Shown here piece by piece: positions 41,636 through 50,943 of a stretch of DNA of 64,000 nucleotides. A program made the translations under genes and the position numbers. Below the pieces are notes generated by a model. It was not told the DNA's origin. It searched no databases and saw only the letters and a list, made by a program, of their open reading frames with translations. Positions within the stretch are counted from its first letter, which is position 1. Every line of letters starts with the position of its first letter. This DNA comes from OMII01 sp947467385 (GTDB lineage: Bacteria; Bdellovibrionota_C; UBA2361; OMII01). Where the stretch lies: the NCBI GenBank assembly GCA_044360075.1, contig JBIKLA010000008.1, positions 1 through 64,000 on the forward strand, written 5' to 3'.

Positions 41636-42433
41636 ATGAGCAACGACGAAAGAGACAAGAACAGCCCAGAGTCGGGTCCCCCCTCCGAGGGCAGCAAGAG
41701 CGGTCCTGGGCTTCTCGAAAAGATTAAGTCGACTCTTGCCAACACTCCTGCCGACCGTTGGGAGCAGGGAGGCGAAGAGCTCGACACCTCTAAGAGGTAC
41801 CAGCGCTCGCGCGAAACGTGGGAACAGCTCTTCTGCACGGACACAAAAACGGGCGTTCTGGTTCTGAGATGCTCAACGGCGGTGGTAAGCAACTTCTTCG
41901 CCGGCGGATTTAGCTTCACGGAATCGGGTATCCCGCGCTATTCGGTAGAGCTCCGACCACGTGGATGGACGCCGAAGATGATCCTCGACCCAAGCTATCG
42001 TGGCGCACAGGCAACCGCCCGCAGCGTCCAGGTGCTCGCTGAGGGTGATATCGCGCGGCAGCTCTACCACGAGGTTCAGGTGGCGGTTCGCCAGCACCAG
42101 GAGTCCCTGCGCAGGGACTTCAACGATTCTGTTGAGCGGCTCAACGCAAATATCCGCGAGCAGGTGCAGACCACGGCGGCTGAAGACTGGCAGGCTGTTG
42201 AGGGCGAGGCCGGGTACACCGGATACCGCGCAGACGTGAATGGAATGACGGTTACGGTAGGGAGCACGGTTCGTGACCGGTCTTCTTCGCACTCCATGAG
42301 CTTCAGCAAGTACGGCCTGCGCTGGGACTGCCGGGACTCAAACCTGTGCAAGGACATCTTTTCTATGGTGGACGAGTCGGTCCGCCAGGCCTCGCTTGAG
42401 CAGCTCGGCAAGGTGCTTGAGGATATGCTCTAG
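41636..42433 (+). CDS. Hypothetical soluble protein, 265 aa
   Basis: I do not recognise a family. A disordered, charged N-terminus (1-45) leads to a mixed alpha/beta region (TWEQLFCTDTKTGVLVLRC), a helical, glutamine/arginine-rich segment (about 140-185, HEVQVAVRQHQESLRRDF) that could be a coiled coil, and a C-terminal beta part (GYRADVNGMTVTVGSTVRD). No signal peptide or membrane helix. ATG at 41636 has GGAG upstream and a good promoter. Convergent with the coiled-coil membrane protein gene. Confidence 0.65.
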   Translation: MSNDERDKNSPESGPPSEGSKSGPGLLEKIKSTLANTPADRWEQGGEELDTSKRYQRSRETWEQLFCTDTKTGVLVLRCSTAVVSNFFAGGFSFTESGIPRYSVELRPRGWTPKMILDPSYRGAQATARSVQVLAEGDIARQLYHEVQVAVRQHQESLRRDFNDSVERLNANIREQVQTTAAEDWQAVEGEAGYTGYRADVNGMTVTVGSTVRDRSSSHSMSFSKYGLRWDCRDSNLCKDIFSMVDESVRQASLEQLGKVLEDML

Positions 42434-42460
42434 AATCGCGGGTCCGACCGCTGCGACTGG

Positions 42461-43120
42461 CTACGAGCCAAGCTGCAGGTCGACGAGCTTGGTGTACTCC
42501 TTCTCAAGGTCGGCATACTGGGTCCTCAAGGCGTCAAGCCTCTCGTACACCGCTTGGTAGTCAACGATGACATCGCGCAGCTGGGCGCTTGCGTTCGTGA
42601 GGGCATTTGTGAGCTCCTGGAAGAGAGCGCGCTGGTCCGCATTGAGGGGGTTCTCCGCTATCATGGCATCGAGGGAGCGAAGCGTTTGGGCGAGCTTGTG
42701 CTCAAGCGCCACCGACTGCGACGAGAAGTCCTGATAGTTGGACATCACCTCGACAAGCTGCCTCTCGTCTTCCTGCCGCACTGTCTTGATCTCCTGCTGG
42801 GAGAGCTCGCGACTGATAACGTCCTGTTGGGCCTTGGTGAGCCGCGCCTCGGCGTCATGCAGCTTCTGCTGCTGCTCCTTGAGCGCGGAGATGAACCTCT
42901 CTGTCTGGACCACTAAGGTCTGGATCTGGCCCTTCGAGGCCTGCTGGTTAATGTCACTCAAGAGGGTAATCATTTGGCCCTCAAGCGCCTCGGCCTCTGA
43001 GCGCAGCTCGGCTATCGCCTCATCAGAGGCGCCTTTTGAGATCTTCTTGCTGAGCATGAGCGCGCCTGCCGCCGCGGCGACCGCGAGAATGACCGAAAAG
43101 ATGATGAGAGCTGTCTGCAT
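42461..43120 (-). CDS. Membrane-anchored coiled-coil protein
   Basis: A 219-residue protein with one N-terminal membrane helix (MQTALIIFSVILAVAAAAGALML, residues 1-23 partly quoted in function only) followed by a long, heptad-rich cytoplasmic or periplasmic coiled coil to the end. I see no enzymatic motif. It lies 62 bp downstream of gspN on the same strand and may belong to the gspLMN transcript. ATG at 43120 is chosen because the helix starts there. Function unknown. Confidence 0.65.
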   Translation of the reverse strand: MQTALIIFSVILAVAAAAGALMLSKKISKGASDEAIAELRSEAEALEGQMITLLSDINQQASKGQIQTLVVQTERFISALKEQQQKLHDAEARLTKAQQDVISRELSQQEIKTVRQEDERQLVEVMSNYQDFSSQSVALEHKLAQTLRSLDAMIAENPLNADQRALFQELTNALTNASAQLRDVIVDYQAVYERLDALRTQYADLEKEYTKLVDLQLGS

Positions 43121-43182
43121 AACGTGCCAACTGCCTAAAACCCGCCCTATGAGGGTAGCACGGTACTCGATGGGCTGTAGAG

Positions 43183-44145
43183 TCAAAAAGTAGCCGCCCG
43201 CTTCTCAAACCGGTTCCGAAAGCACAAGCGGCGGCTTCCAAACTGCATATTGAAGGCGGCAGAAGAGCCGTTGCAGGGGACCAAGGAGGAAACGACGGTC
43301 AGGGCCTTTGCGTCGCTCTGAATGGCGTTACTGGTCATGATCGGCAGCCAGGCTCCGAGGCGCTCCGAGCCGCGCGCCGAGAGGGCGATGGAGGCGGTCG
43401 ACTCCACTTTGTCCGGAAACTGCGGAACTTTGAAAACCGCCTTGCCCCTTCCGGAGAGTTTCCCAAGCTCAGAATTCACTGTGAGGGAGTCAACTCTGAC
43501 GGTATCAGCCGTTGAGGAGCCCTCAAGGACCAGGTCTAAGGTGTCTTGGGGACCTAGCTTCAGCAGCGAGGTGTACTGGTTGCTCGGAACCGAAAAATTT
43601 TTGACCGCTAGCGAGAAGGTTCCACTCGGGATTTCGCCTGGCTTTGCGGAGGCCATGGTGATGGAGCCGGATACGGAGCCGGTCCTCAGGCCGAGCGCCC
43701 GCACCTCAGGGAAGAGCGCGAGCTCGGCAAGGTCGATGCCTGCAATCGCAAGGGTCGTTGTTGGGACGGAAAACAGCGAGGACACGGATCCAGAGAGGCT
43801 GCCTCCGAATATCTCACCCGACACGGAAAGCGCTTCCTGGTTAACCAGGGCCGAAATGAGCGACGGCCGTATCCACACATTGCGCAATTCGAGCCGTACC
43901 GGCACGGCTTTTATGGGGCCTGTTCCCTGGGCCGGCACGGCGATCAGGGATTCCAGCGAATCGATGTGAATGCCGCGCCACGTGCCATGAACTCCGCTCC
44001 ACACCAGGCGCAGGGAAGGGGACTGCGCCTGGCGCAGCGCGTACTGCGCCCCGTAGCCAAGCAGGGTTGGCCACAAGGCGACGAAGAGTGCCAGCAGGGT
44101 TAGGACAACGATTGCGAGCGCTGAGCGGAGGCGAAGGCGAGCCAT
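43183..44145 (-). CDS. gspN: Type II secretion GspN-like protein
   Basis: A 320-residue bitopic protein with an N-terminal membrane helix (about 9-32) and a beta-rich periplasmic domain (LRLVWSGVHGTWRGIHIDSLE; GSVSGSITMAS) of the GspN/AsmA-like type. Starts 4 bp after gspM. Assignment rests mainly on context (gspL-gspM upstream) and topology. GspN is an optional T2SS inner-membrane component in many species. Confidence 0.7.
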   Translation of the reverse strand: MARLRLRSALAIVVLTLLALFVALWPTLLGYGAQYALRQAQSPSLRLVWSGVHGTWRGIHIDSLESLIAVPAQGTGPIKAVPVRLELRNVWIRPSLISALVNQEALSVSGEIFGGSLSGSVSSLFSVPTTTLAIAGIDLAELALFPEVRALGLRTGSVSGSITMASAKPGEIPSGTFSLAVKNFSVPSNQYTSLLKLGPQDTLDLVLEGSSTADTVRVDSLTVNSELGKLSGRGKAVFKVPQFPDKVESTASIALSARGSERLGAWLPIMTSNAIQSDAKALTVVSSLVPCNGSSAAFNMQFGSRRLCFRNRFEKRAATF

Positions 44146-44149
44146 AGCG

Positions 44150-44713
44150 TCACTTCGAATTGGCCTCGAAAGCGCTCACCTCAAACTGCACGTAGAGGCT
44201 CTCGCCAGAGCCGCGGCGCTCTAGGCTAATGGATGAGAGTAGCATCGGCTGGGAGCCGGTCGTGAGGGCCTTGAGGAAGCTTGAGAGGTTCTCCATGCTC
44301 GTAGTCTGGAAGTGCGCGTTGAAGCTCCTGGTCGAGTACTTCTCTCCGCGGCTGGACCCTTCCCGTGGGTTCGCCCCGTACTCTCCCGGCTTAGCCTGTG
44401 CGACATCCCGGATGAGCTTCTCAAGGTATGCCAGGGGGTCTTCTGACACGTTTATTTGGCTGTAGAACTTCTCAAGCTCGCTGCGGCGCGCCTGAAGCTT
44501 CTGGTACCGGTCGAGCACTGCGGGCACCAGTTCATAGGTTTTGTCGAGGGCCTCAAGCTGGCTTGACTGGCGAGCGAAGGCAGCCTGAATCGGCTCCACG
44601 AATGCGGGATAGAGGACCAGGCCCGCGACCAGGAGTGCGGCGCCGGCCATCATCACCTTCTCCCGAGGAGTACGCTGCTCAATAGCCTGCCAAATCTTTG
44701 CCTTCAGTTCCAT
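44150..44713 (-). CDS. gspM: Type II secretion GspM-like inner-membrane protein
   Basis: A 187-residue bitopic protein: cytoplasmic N-terminus IWQAIEQRTPREKVMM, membrane helix about 20-40, a coiled-coil segment about 45-95 and a ferredoxin-like C-terminal domain. This order matches GspM, the partner of GspL. Starts 3 bp after gspL. Confidence 0.78.
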   Translation of the reverse strand: MELKAKIWQAIEQRTPREKVMMAGAALLVAGLVLYPAFVEPIQAAFARQSSQLEALDKTYELVPAVLDRYQKLQARRSELEKFYSQINVSEDPLAYLEKLIRDVAQAKPGEYGANPREGSSRGEKYSTRSFNAHFQTTSMENLSSFLKALTTGSQPMLLSSISLERRGSGESLYVQFEVSAFEANSK

Positions 44714-44716
44714 ACG

Positions 44717-46327
44717 CTATAGGGCCAGGATAGCCTCGATCGTAAAGTTAAACTTTGAGCCGCTCGGGGTAGTGCGGGGCTGGTCGACGCGGCTGAAGGT
44801 TTCCTTGCCGGACTTGAGCGATTTCGCAACCGCCTCACAGGCGCTAATCGAGGGCGCGTTGCCAGAGATCGTCGCTTTGGTGCCGTTAACCTTAATTGCC
44901 GTCACGACTACTCCCGCATCGTCCGGAACGAGCTCAAGGATGGCGAGAAGGGCGTCAAGGACCGAGACCTTCGCAGGAGAGCCAAGCACGCCGAGCTCAT
45001 CGGAGAGCTTCTTTTGGGCGCCCAGGAGCGAGGCCCGGACGTCGCCGTCAGAATTCTGGAATTGGGGGATGATCGCCTGGATCTGCTCGATGAGGGCGCT
45101 CTCTGTTCGGGCGATAGTGAACTTCCGGATACCGTACATGCCCGCGACGCCGACGATTACGGCGAGCAGGGCGGCTATCATGTACGTTTTGGCGCTGGAA
45201 AGGGCACGGATAAACTCCCCGAAGCGGGGCGTAAAAGAGAACTCTCCGGTGCGATAGTTCGTAAGCGGAACCGGCGCGTCTTCATCCTTCGCGAAGACCG
45301 AGCTAAGCGCTGCGATGCCGATCGGCTGGTCGTTGCCCTTAACCAGGTCCTCTATCCTAAGCCCTTCAAGTGGCCTGCCGAAGAGCTGCTGCAAGTTCGA
45401 GCCCTTCACGTCGCGCCCGAGGAGATACACGTTCTCAATGCGGGTGCCGTAGCGGCGCTCAGTCGAGGCGATCATGAGCTTGAGGGCCGTGAAGATATGC
45501 TTGAGCCCTTCTTCCTTGCGGTCTGATTCGTCCGCCGGAAGGATGTTGGAGGCAAGGAGCACGCGCTCGACGCGAACCTCGCCGTTCACGAGCAGCGCCA
45601 TCGAGTACTCCTCTCCGCGGTTAAACACGACGGCCGAGTTCGCCTTAAAGTAGTTCTTGCCGAGGTGGTACACTGCGGCGATGGCGCTTGAGGGAACAGT
45701 CAGGACGTTGGGCTCAAGCCCAGAGGCCTTGCAGATGGCGAGCAGGTTGCGCACGAAGCTGCGTGGGATGACCCCCACATGAATATCGAAGGGGTTTTTT
45801 GTGTCCTCATCATTCGCCGCCGTTATCTTGCTTTCTCCTTCGAGAAGACCGACGGTGCAGTACTGAATGAGAAACTCGTCTGTCTCGAAGGGTAGCACGT
45901 CCTGAATCTGGTTGTCGACGATTGCGCTTAAGCTCTTCTGGTCGCCGAAGGGCAGTGAAATATTAAGGGCGACGTGCTGGTGCGGAGGAATAATTACGGA
46001 CGAGGCAGTCCATTCGGTTTGCAGCGAGCCAATCGCCTGACGCAGGGACTCAACCGCCGCAAGAACCCGCTCTCGCGTGGCGGTCTGTGAAGGCTGGTTC
46101 TCGGTTTGCTCTGTTTCGCCCTCCTGCTCGGCTGCCCGCGGGATCTCGTCGTCGTTTCTCGACTTAAGGAGGGGGCCAATGTCCTCGCGGCTCAAGAGGA
46201 TCCGATCCTGCAGCAGCGGAATAGATGCCGTTGTGCGTTCCAACACCTCCACGTGCTCGCCGTCAACGCGAGACACCGTTATTTCGCACGGCTGGGCGCT
46301 GAGATCGACTCCGAGGATACACTGCAT
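44717..46327 (-). CDS. gspL: Type II secretion GspL-like protein (PilM/actin-like plus PilN-like)
   Basis: A 536-residue protein: N-terminal actin/PilM-like domain (CILGVDLSAQPCEITVSR onward, about 1-345), a membrane helix about 380-400 (YMIAALLAVIVGVAGMYG), then a periplasmic coiled coil and ferredoxin-like domain. This is GspL architecture, linking the secretion ATPase GspE to the membrane platform. ATG at 46327 is chosen; the longer frame adds 37 unconserved residues. gspL-gspM-gspN are tightly spaced but no gspC-K genes are in the window. Confidence 0.82.
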   Translation of the reverse strand: MQCILGVDLSAQPCEITVSRVDGEHVEVLERTTASIPLLQDRILLSREDIGPLLKSRNDDEIPRAAEQEGETEQTENQPSQTATRERVLAAVESLRQAIGSLQTEWTASSVIIPPHQHVALNISLPFGDQKSLSAIVDNQIQDVLPFETDEFLIQYCTVGLLEGESKITAANDEDTKNPFDIHVGVIPRSFVRNLLAICKASGLEPNVLTVPSSAIAAVYHLGKNYFKANSAVVFNRGEEYSMALLVNGEVRVERVLLASNILPADESDRKEEGLKHIFTALKLMIASTERRYGTRIENVYLLGRDVKGSNLQQLFGRPLEGLRIEDLVKGNDQPIGIAALSSVFAKDEDAPVPLTNYRTGEFSFTPRFGEFIRALSSAKTYMIAALLAVIVGVAGMYGIRKFTIARTESALIEQIQAIIPQFQNSDGDVRASLLGAQKKLSDELGVLGSPAKVSVLDALLAILELVPDDAGVVVTAIKVNGTKATISGNAPSISACEAVAKSLKSGKETFSRVDQPRTTPSGSKFNFTIEAILAL

Positions 46328-46474
46328 ACCCTTCGGATCATTACTGGATAGGGGGTAGGTGGGCAAGGGTACATCGGCGAGCCAGCCCGGCGCCGGGACT
46401 CTAAGAAGGCGAGCCGTGCTGGGTCGTGACCCGACCACTCGGTGCGCTGATCGCCCGCACCGTGCTCGAGCGGG

Positions 46475-48898
46475 TCAGTTCCCGAAAAGCGAGCGCCACA
46501 GGCTGCGCCCAGAGGCACCTCCCCCCGGGTTATATCGGGCCGGCAGTGACGAATCTCCGTCGCCCTCGTCTCGGTGAAGAGGGCAGGCCTGCCGAGGCTC
46601 GGAACCACGGACAAAAACCTCAGTTATGCGAGCCTCTTCGGGACAGTCCTCGGTGGCACGGCCCCCGGAACGTGCATCGATCTCCACGAAGGAGATGCCG
46701 GAGGGCGCAACGAACGAGGCTGCCGGCAGGTAGGATGAGCTGCAGTTCATAAAATCGCCCCAGATCGGCGCGGCAGCCGCCCCGCCTGTGAGGCCGAGCG
46801 GCGAGTTGTCGTCGAATCCCACCCACACGCCGGTGACCAGGTTGGGAGTAAACCCGACAAACCAGGCGTCCCGCGCGTCGTTCGAAGTTCCGGTCTTCCC
46901 GGCAGCATCGCGCGTGAAGCCGGCCGAGCGGGCACCCTTGCCAGTGCCGCGGGCGAGCACGCCTTGGAGGATATTGGTAAGCACATACGTTGCATTGTCA
47001 TCAGCAACCCGCTCCTCAAGAAGCTCGGAGGTGGCGAGCTTGTCGCCTGAATCGTCAAGCACCGACACGTACAGCCTGGGCTGTATGTAGATACCGGAAT
47101 TCGCAAGCGCGCCGTATGCGGCCGTAAGCCGAAGCAGGTTCGTGTCGAGGGCTCCGAGCGCGAGCGAGGGAACCTGTTGGACTGATTCAGCGAGCCGAAA
47201 AGAGGTAAGGGTGCGCCGCAGCGCCGACAGCCCAACGCGGTCCGCGATGTACAGCGCCGGCATGTTGAGCGAGTTCTCAAGCGCATAGCGGAGCGTCACA
47301 TCGCCGCGAAATTCGTGATCGTAGTTCTCGGGGTTCCAGGCTGCCTGGTGCTTGAGCTTCACTTCGCGTGGCTGGTCTTCAAGGATGCTTACGGCGGTTG
47401 CCACCTTATATGAGTTGAGCGACCCATCGAGTGCTGTGAGGTAGAGGAACGGCTTGATAGTTGACCCTATTTGGCGCATTCCCTGATTGACCCGGTTAAA
47501 TTGGCTTACGCCGAAGTCTTTGCCCCCAACCCACGCCTTGACGAGGCCTGAATACGGCTCAATGGATACCAGCGCCAGCTCCACTGACTGGCTCTTCCCC
47601 TTAAGCTTGGGGTCTTGGGAGGTCTTTTTGCTGCCTCGCTCGATGGCAGCCTCGGCGCATCGCTGCATGCCGAGGTCAAGCCCAGTGTAGATTGCGAGCC
47701 CCCCGCTGGGAGCGGTGTTGATGTCGATCACCTGCTCAAGGTCTGCCTCAAGCGCCGAGGCGTAGTACGGCGCGATGCGGCGGTGCTCCTGCTGCTCGGT
47801 GATATGGAGCGGCTGCATGCGCGCCCGCTCATACTGCTGGTCCGAGAGCACGTCGAGCTCGTGCATCTTGCTTAGCACAACGTCGCGGCGCTCCTTCGCG
47901 CGCTCTGGATACTTGCGCGGATTGAACCGCGAAGGGGCCTTGATGATGCCGGCCAGCAGGGCTGCTTCCTCCGGCGCGATGTCGGAGATCTTTTTGCCGA
48001 AGAAGGCGTTGGCCGCCTCAGGCATGCCGTGGATCGCGACGGCACCTTCCTGGCCCAGGTACACCTCGTTAAGGTAGAGCTCAAGAAGCTGGTCTTTTGA
48101 GAGGTGGTACTCCAGGCTGAGCGCGGTTGGGATCTCCATCAACTTGCGCGAGAGGGTTCGTTTCGGCGAGAGAAAGAGGTTCTTGGCGAGCTGCTGCGTA
48201 AGCGTGCTTCCGCCTTGCACGAGCCGGCCGGCCCAGAGGTTTGTCAAGAAGGCGCGTGCGATGCTGATCAGGTCGAGGCCGAAGTGAGTATAGAAGCGCT
48301 CATCCTCGATAGCCATGACGGCCTGTTGCATCACCTTCGGGATTTGCGCCAGCGGGGTGAAGGTGCTTGCCCGGACCTCGGGAGCGTTGAAGTAAGAGAT
48401 GACCTGCGGCTCAAGCAGCACCCGCTCCCTGCTCGGGGTGTTTAGGGGAAGGGTGAGCTTGCGCGACTTGACCTGCGCTCCGGCCGGGTTCCTGTAGGCG
48501 CGGGTGTATATCGTAAGGCCGGCGCCCGAGATAGAGAACTCGCCCGGCCGAGCGGGAGCTCCCGAGACCTCGCTGTAGCGCCGATCAAGGAGGAGGTCGC
48601 GCAGCCTAGCCGGAGCGCCTGGTCCGGCATCATCGATGCGCGACACGAGCCCCGAGAGATCGAGCGGGGCCGAGTAGACGACCGGAAGGTTTGAGCCGTG
48701 CAGGGAGCTAAGCCGGGCCCGAACTCGCAGGTCTACCCCGTAGCACAGCGCCGCGCCCGCCAGTAGCACAATGAGCCCGGAGAGCACTATGAGACGACGA
48801 ACGGGATGGCGCCGCTTCGCATGTCCCTTGAGAGCACGGCCTTTGCGCGGTTTCGGACCTTTTCGGGATCTGGATTTTGTTGACTTCTTGGCGGACAT
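46475..48898 (-). CDS. mrcB: Bifunctional peptidoglycan synthase PBP1B
   Basis: Class A penicillin-binding protein polymerising and cross-linking peptidoglycan. The 807-residue protein has a basic cytoplasmic tail, a membrane helix (about 36-55), a UB2H-like domain (PARPGEFSISGAGLTIYTR), a GT51 glycosyltransferase (EDERFYTHFG near 198; GGSTLTQQLAKNLF), and a transpeptidase with STIKP near 478, SLN near 544 and KTGTS near 669. The UB2H module indicates the PBP1B type, which in E. coli needs lipoprotein LpoB. ATG at 48898. gspL starts 147 bp downstream. Confidence 0.94.
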   Translation of the reverse strand: MSAKKSTKSRSRKGPKPRKGRALKGHAKRRHPVRRLIVLSGLIVLLAGAALCYGVDLRVRARLSSLHGSNLPVVYSAPLDLSGLVSRIDDAGPGAPARLRDLLLDRRYSEVSGAPARPGEFSISGAGLTIYTRAYRNPAGAQVKSRKLTLPLNTPSRERVLLEPQVISYFNAPEVRASTFTPLAQIPKVMQQAVMAIEDERFYTHFGLDLISIARAFLTNLWAGRLVQGGSTLTQQLAKNLFLSPKRTLSRKLMEIPTALSLEYHLSKDQLLELYLNEVYLGQEGAVAIHGMPEAANAFFGKKISDIAPEEAALLAGIIKAPSRFNPRKYPERAKERRDVVLSKMHELDVLSDQQYERARMQPLHITEQQEHRRIAPYYASALEADLEQVIDINTAPSGGLAIYTGLDLGMQRCAEAAIERGSKKTSQDPKLKGKSQSVELALVSIEPYSGLVKAWVGGKDFGVSQFNRVNQGMRQIGSTIKPFLYLTALDGSLNSYKVATAVSILEDQPREVKLKHQAAWNPENYDHEFRGDVTLRYALENSLNMPALYIADRVGLSALRRTLTSFRLAESVQQVPSLALGALDTNLLRLTAAYGALANSGIYIQPRLYVSVLDDSGDKLATSELLEERVADDNATYVLTNILQGVLARGTGKGARSAGFTRDAAGKTGTSNDARDAWFVGFTPNLVTGVWVGFDDNSPLGLTGGAAAAPIWGDFMNCSSSYLPAASFVAPSGISFVEIDARSGGRATEDCPEEARITEVFVRGSEPRQACPLHRDEGDGDSSLPARYNPGGGASGRSLWRSLFGN

Positions 48899-49027
48899 AG
48901 CTAAGAACCGGGAAACCTCGCCCCGCGCGCTGAATTGTAGCAAGACACGGGATCGTTAGGGTGATAAGGATAGCGGGAAGAACGCACACAGAAACTAATG
49001 CGGTAAGCCGCTGGGCGACGGGCAGGT

Positions 49028-49645
49028 ATGATTAGCAGATTAGTCGGTGAAGTTGCTGAGATAGACGCCGATACGGTGACCATAGATATTTCAGGGGTAG
49101 GGTATGAGGTCATCTGTACCTCTCAGGCCCTCTCTCGCTTGGCTGTCGGGGATAAGGCTACCCTGAGTGTTTACACTGACGTTCGTGAAGACGCCATTCG
49201 CTTGTTTGGGTTCGATTCTCACGCTGAAAAGCAGATGTTCCTTCTCCTCAATCGGGTTTCCGGCATGGGGCCGCGGTCGTCGGTCGACGTGCTGTCGAAC
49301 GTCGCTATTCGAGATCTTTTGCGGGCCATCGGTTCGGGGGATGTTCGGGCCCTCATGGCGATTAAGGGCGTCGGCAAGAAGAAGGCCGAGCGCATAGTCG
49401 TCGAGCTCAAGGATCTCGTCGCAAATATGGCCGGGGAGAGGGCGTCATCCCTGCACACCATGGTTGCGGTTGATTCGGCCCCGAACCGCGCGGGGGCGAC
49501 GCTTGCGGGCGATGCAGTGTCGGCTCTCGCAGTGCTAGGCTTTGGCCGAAAGGATGCCGAAAGCGCCGTTTCCCAGGCCCTGGCGAGCATGCCGAGTCTT
49601 GAGGATGTTGGGGACATCGTGCGTGAGGCGCTTCGACACGTCTAG
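49028..49645 (+). CDS. ruvA: Holliday junction branch migration subunit RuvA
   Basis: Tetrameric junction-binding protein of RuvABC recombination. The 205-residue protein shows the N-terminal OB fold (MISRLVGEVAEID), the helix-hairpin-helix pair (VSGMGPRSSVDVL; IKGVGKKKAERIVVELK) and the C-terminal UBA-like RuvB-contact domain (AVSALAVLGFGRKDAESAV). Length is standard. ruvB follows 164 bp later; ruvC is not in the window. Confidence 0.95.
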   Translation: MISRLVGEVAEIDADTVTIDISGVGYEVICTSQALSRLAVGDKATLSVYTDVREDAIRLFGFDSHAEKQMFLLLNRVSGMGPRSSVDVLSNVAIRDLLRAIGSGDVRALMAIKGVGKKKAERIVVELKDLVANMAGERASSLHTMVAVDSAPNRAGATLAGDAVSALAVLGFGRKDAESAVSQALASMPSLEDVGDIVREALRHV

Positions 49646-49809
49646 CTAAAAACCTGAAACGACAGGCTTATTTTGCGCCGAGTGGGTGAAACGAGACTGT
49701 TCGTTCGAGTGATGTCCGTGTAGTATAGCGGGGTTAGGCGGGAAGCTCAGTGGGCGCGCAGGAGCGCGGCGCGCTTGGAGGCGGAAAGCCCCAAAGAACT
49801 TAAAGCAGT

Positions 49810-50940
49810 ATGGCAGGCAGGGACAAGTCAGCAACCGAATCGCAGTCGCTCTCGGATGAAGTTGAGATGTGGGGCTCGCTCGTGGATGCCGCCCCGGACG
49901 CCCCGACAGGGAAGGCTGCAGGCGCGGCGGCGAGGATCGAGGAGGAGGAGCTTCTCGTTAGCTCCCTTCGGCCGAGCCGCTTTGATGAGTACGTCGGCCA
50001 GGACCACGTCCGCAGCAACCTCCAGATCGCCTGCAATGCCAGCAAAAGGCGCGGCGACCCGCTCGACCACGTGCTGCTCCACGGCCCGCCCGGATTGGGC
50101 AAGACCTCCCTTGCGCGCATCATAGCGGGAGAGATTGGGGTTGGTTTTAAAAGCACCTCCGGGCCCGCTATCGAGCGGCCAGGAGACCTTGCCGCGATCC
50201 TCACGTCGCTTGGAGAGCGCGATGTGCTCTTTATCGATGAAATTCACCGACTCTCGCACGTCGTTGAGGAGGTGCTCTACCCGGCGATGGAGGATTTCGA
50301 GCTCGACATCGTTATTGGGCAGGGACCGGCCGCTCGCTCCATCAAGATACCGCTCAAGCCCTTCACCCTGATCGGGGCAACCACCCGGTCTGGGCTTTTG
50401 ACCTCTCCGCTTCGTGATCGCTTCGGAATAGTTCATCGACTCGACTTCTACACCGTGCCCGAGTTGACCCGAATTGTGTCTCGCTCGGCGAGCATACTTG
50501 AGATCGGGTGTTGGCCCGAAGGAGCCTCGGAGATAGCTTCTCGTGCCCGCGGCACTCCGCGCATCGCCAATCGCCTTTTGAAGCGGGTGCGAGACTTCGC
50601 CCAGGAGTGCGCCAAGAGCGACATATCGGGCGAAGTCGCGGCGGAGGCCCTTAAGCTTCTTGAGATCGACGAGAAGGGCCTGGACCGAACGGATCGGGCG
50701 TTCCTTGCGGTCATTATCGAAAAGTTTTCGGGTGGTCCTGTCGGCATTGAGACTATTGCCGCTGCTCTGGGTGAGGACGCTGAGACGCTTGAGGATGTTT
50801 TTGAGCCCTACCTGCTGCAGGAGGGGTTCATCGCTAGGACGAAGCGGGGACGTGAGGCGACCGATCGCGCCTTCGAGCATCTCGGAAAGCAGATCCCCCA
50901 AGGGCGTTCCGCCCAGGCATCCCTGTTTGCGAAGGAGTAG
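49810..50940 (+). CDS. ruvB: Holliday junction branch migration ATPase RuvB
   Basis: AAA+ motor driving branch migration with RuvA. The 376-residue protein has Walker A LLHGPPGLGKTSLARI, Walker B LFIDEIHRL, sensor GATTRSGLLTSPLRDRFG and the C-terminal winged helix (GGPVGIETIAAALGED). It is about 40 residues longer than E. coli RuvB because of an acidic N-terminal extension (1-45). Followed 3 bp later by the DUF4390 gene. Confidence 0.95.
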   Translation: MAGRDKSATESQSLSDEVEMWGSLVDAAPDAPTGKAAGAAARIEEEELLVSSLRPSRFDEYVGQDHVRSNLQIACNASKRRGDPLDHVLLHGPPGLGKTSLARIIAGEIGVGFKSTSGPAIERPGDLAAILTSLGERDVLFIDEIHRLSHVVEEVLYPAMEDFELDIVIGQGPAARSIKIPLKPFTLIGATTRSGLLTSPLRDRFGIVHRLDFYTVPELTRIVSRSASILEIGCWPEGASEIASRARGTPRIANRLLKRVRDFAQECAKSDISGEVAAEALKLLEIDEKGLDRTDRAFLAVIIEKFSGGPVGIETIAAALGEDAETLEDVFEPYLLQEGFIARTKRGREATDRAFEHLGKQIPQGRSAQASLFAKE

Positions 50941-50943
50941 CCG

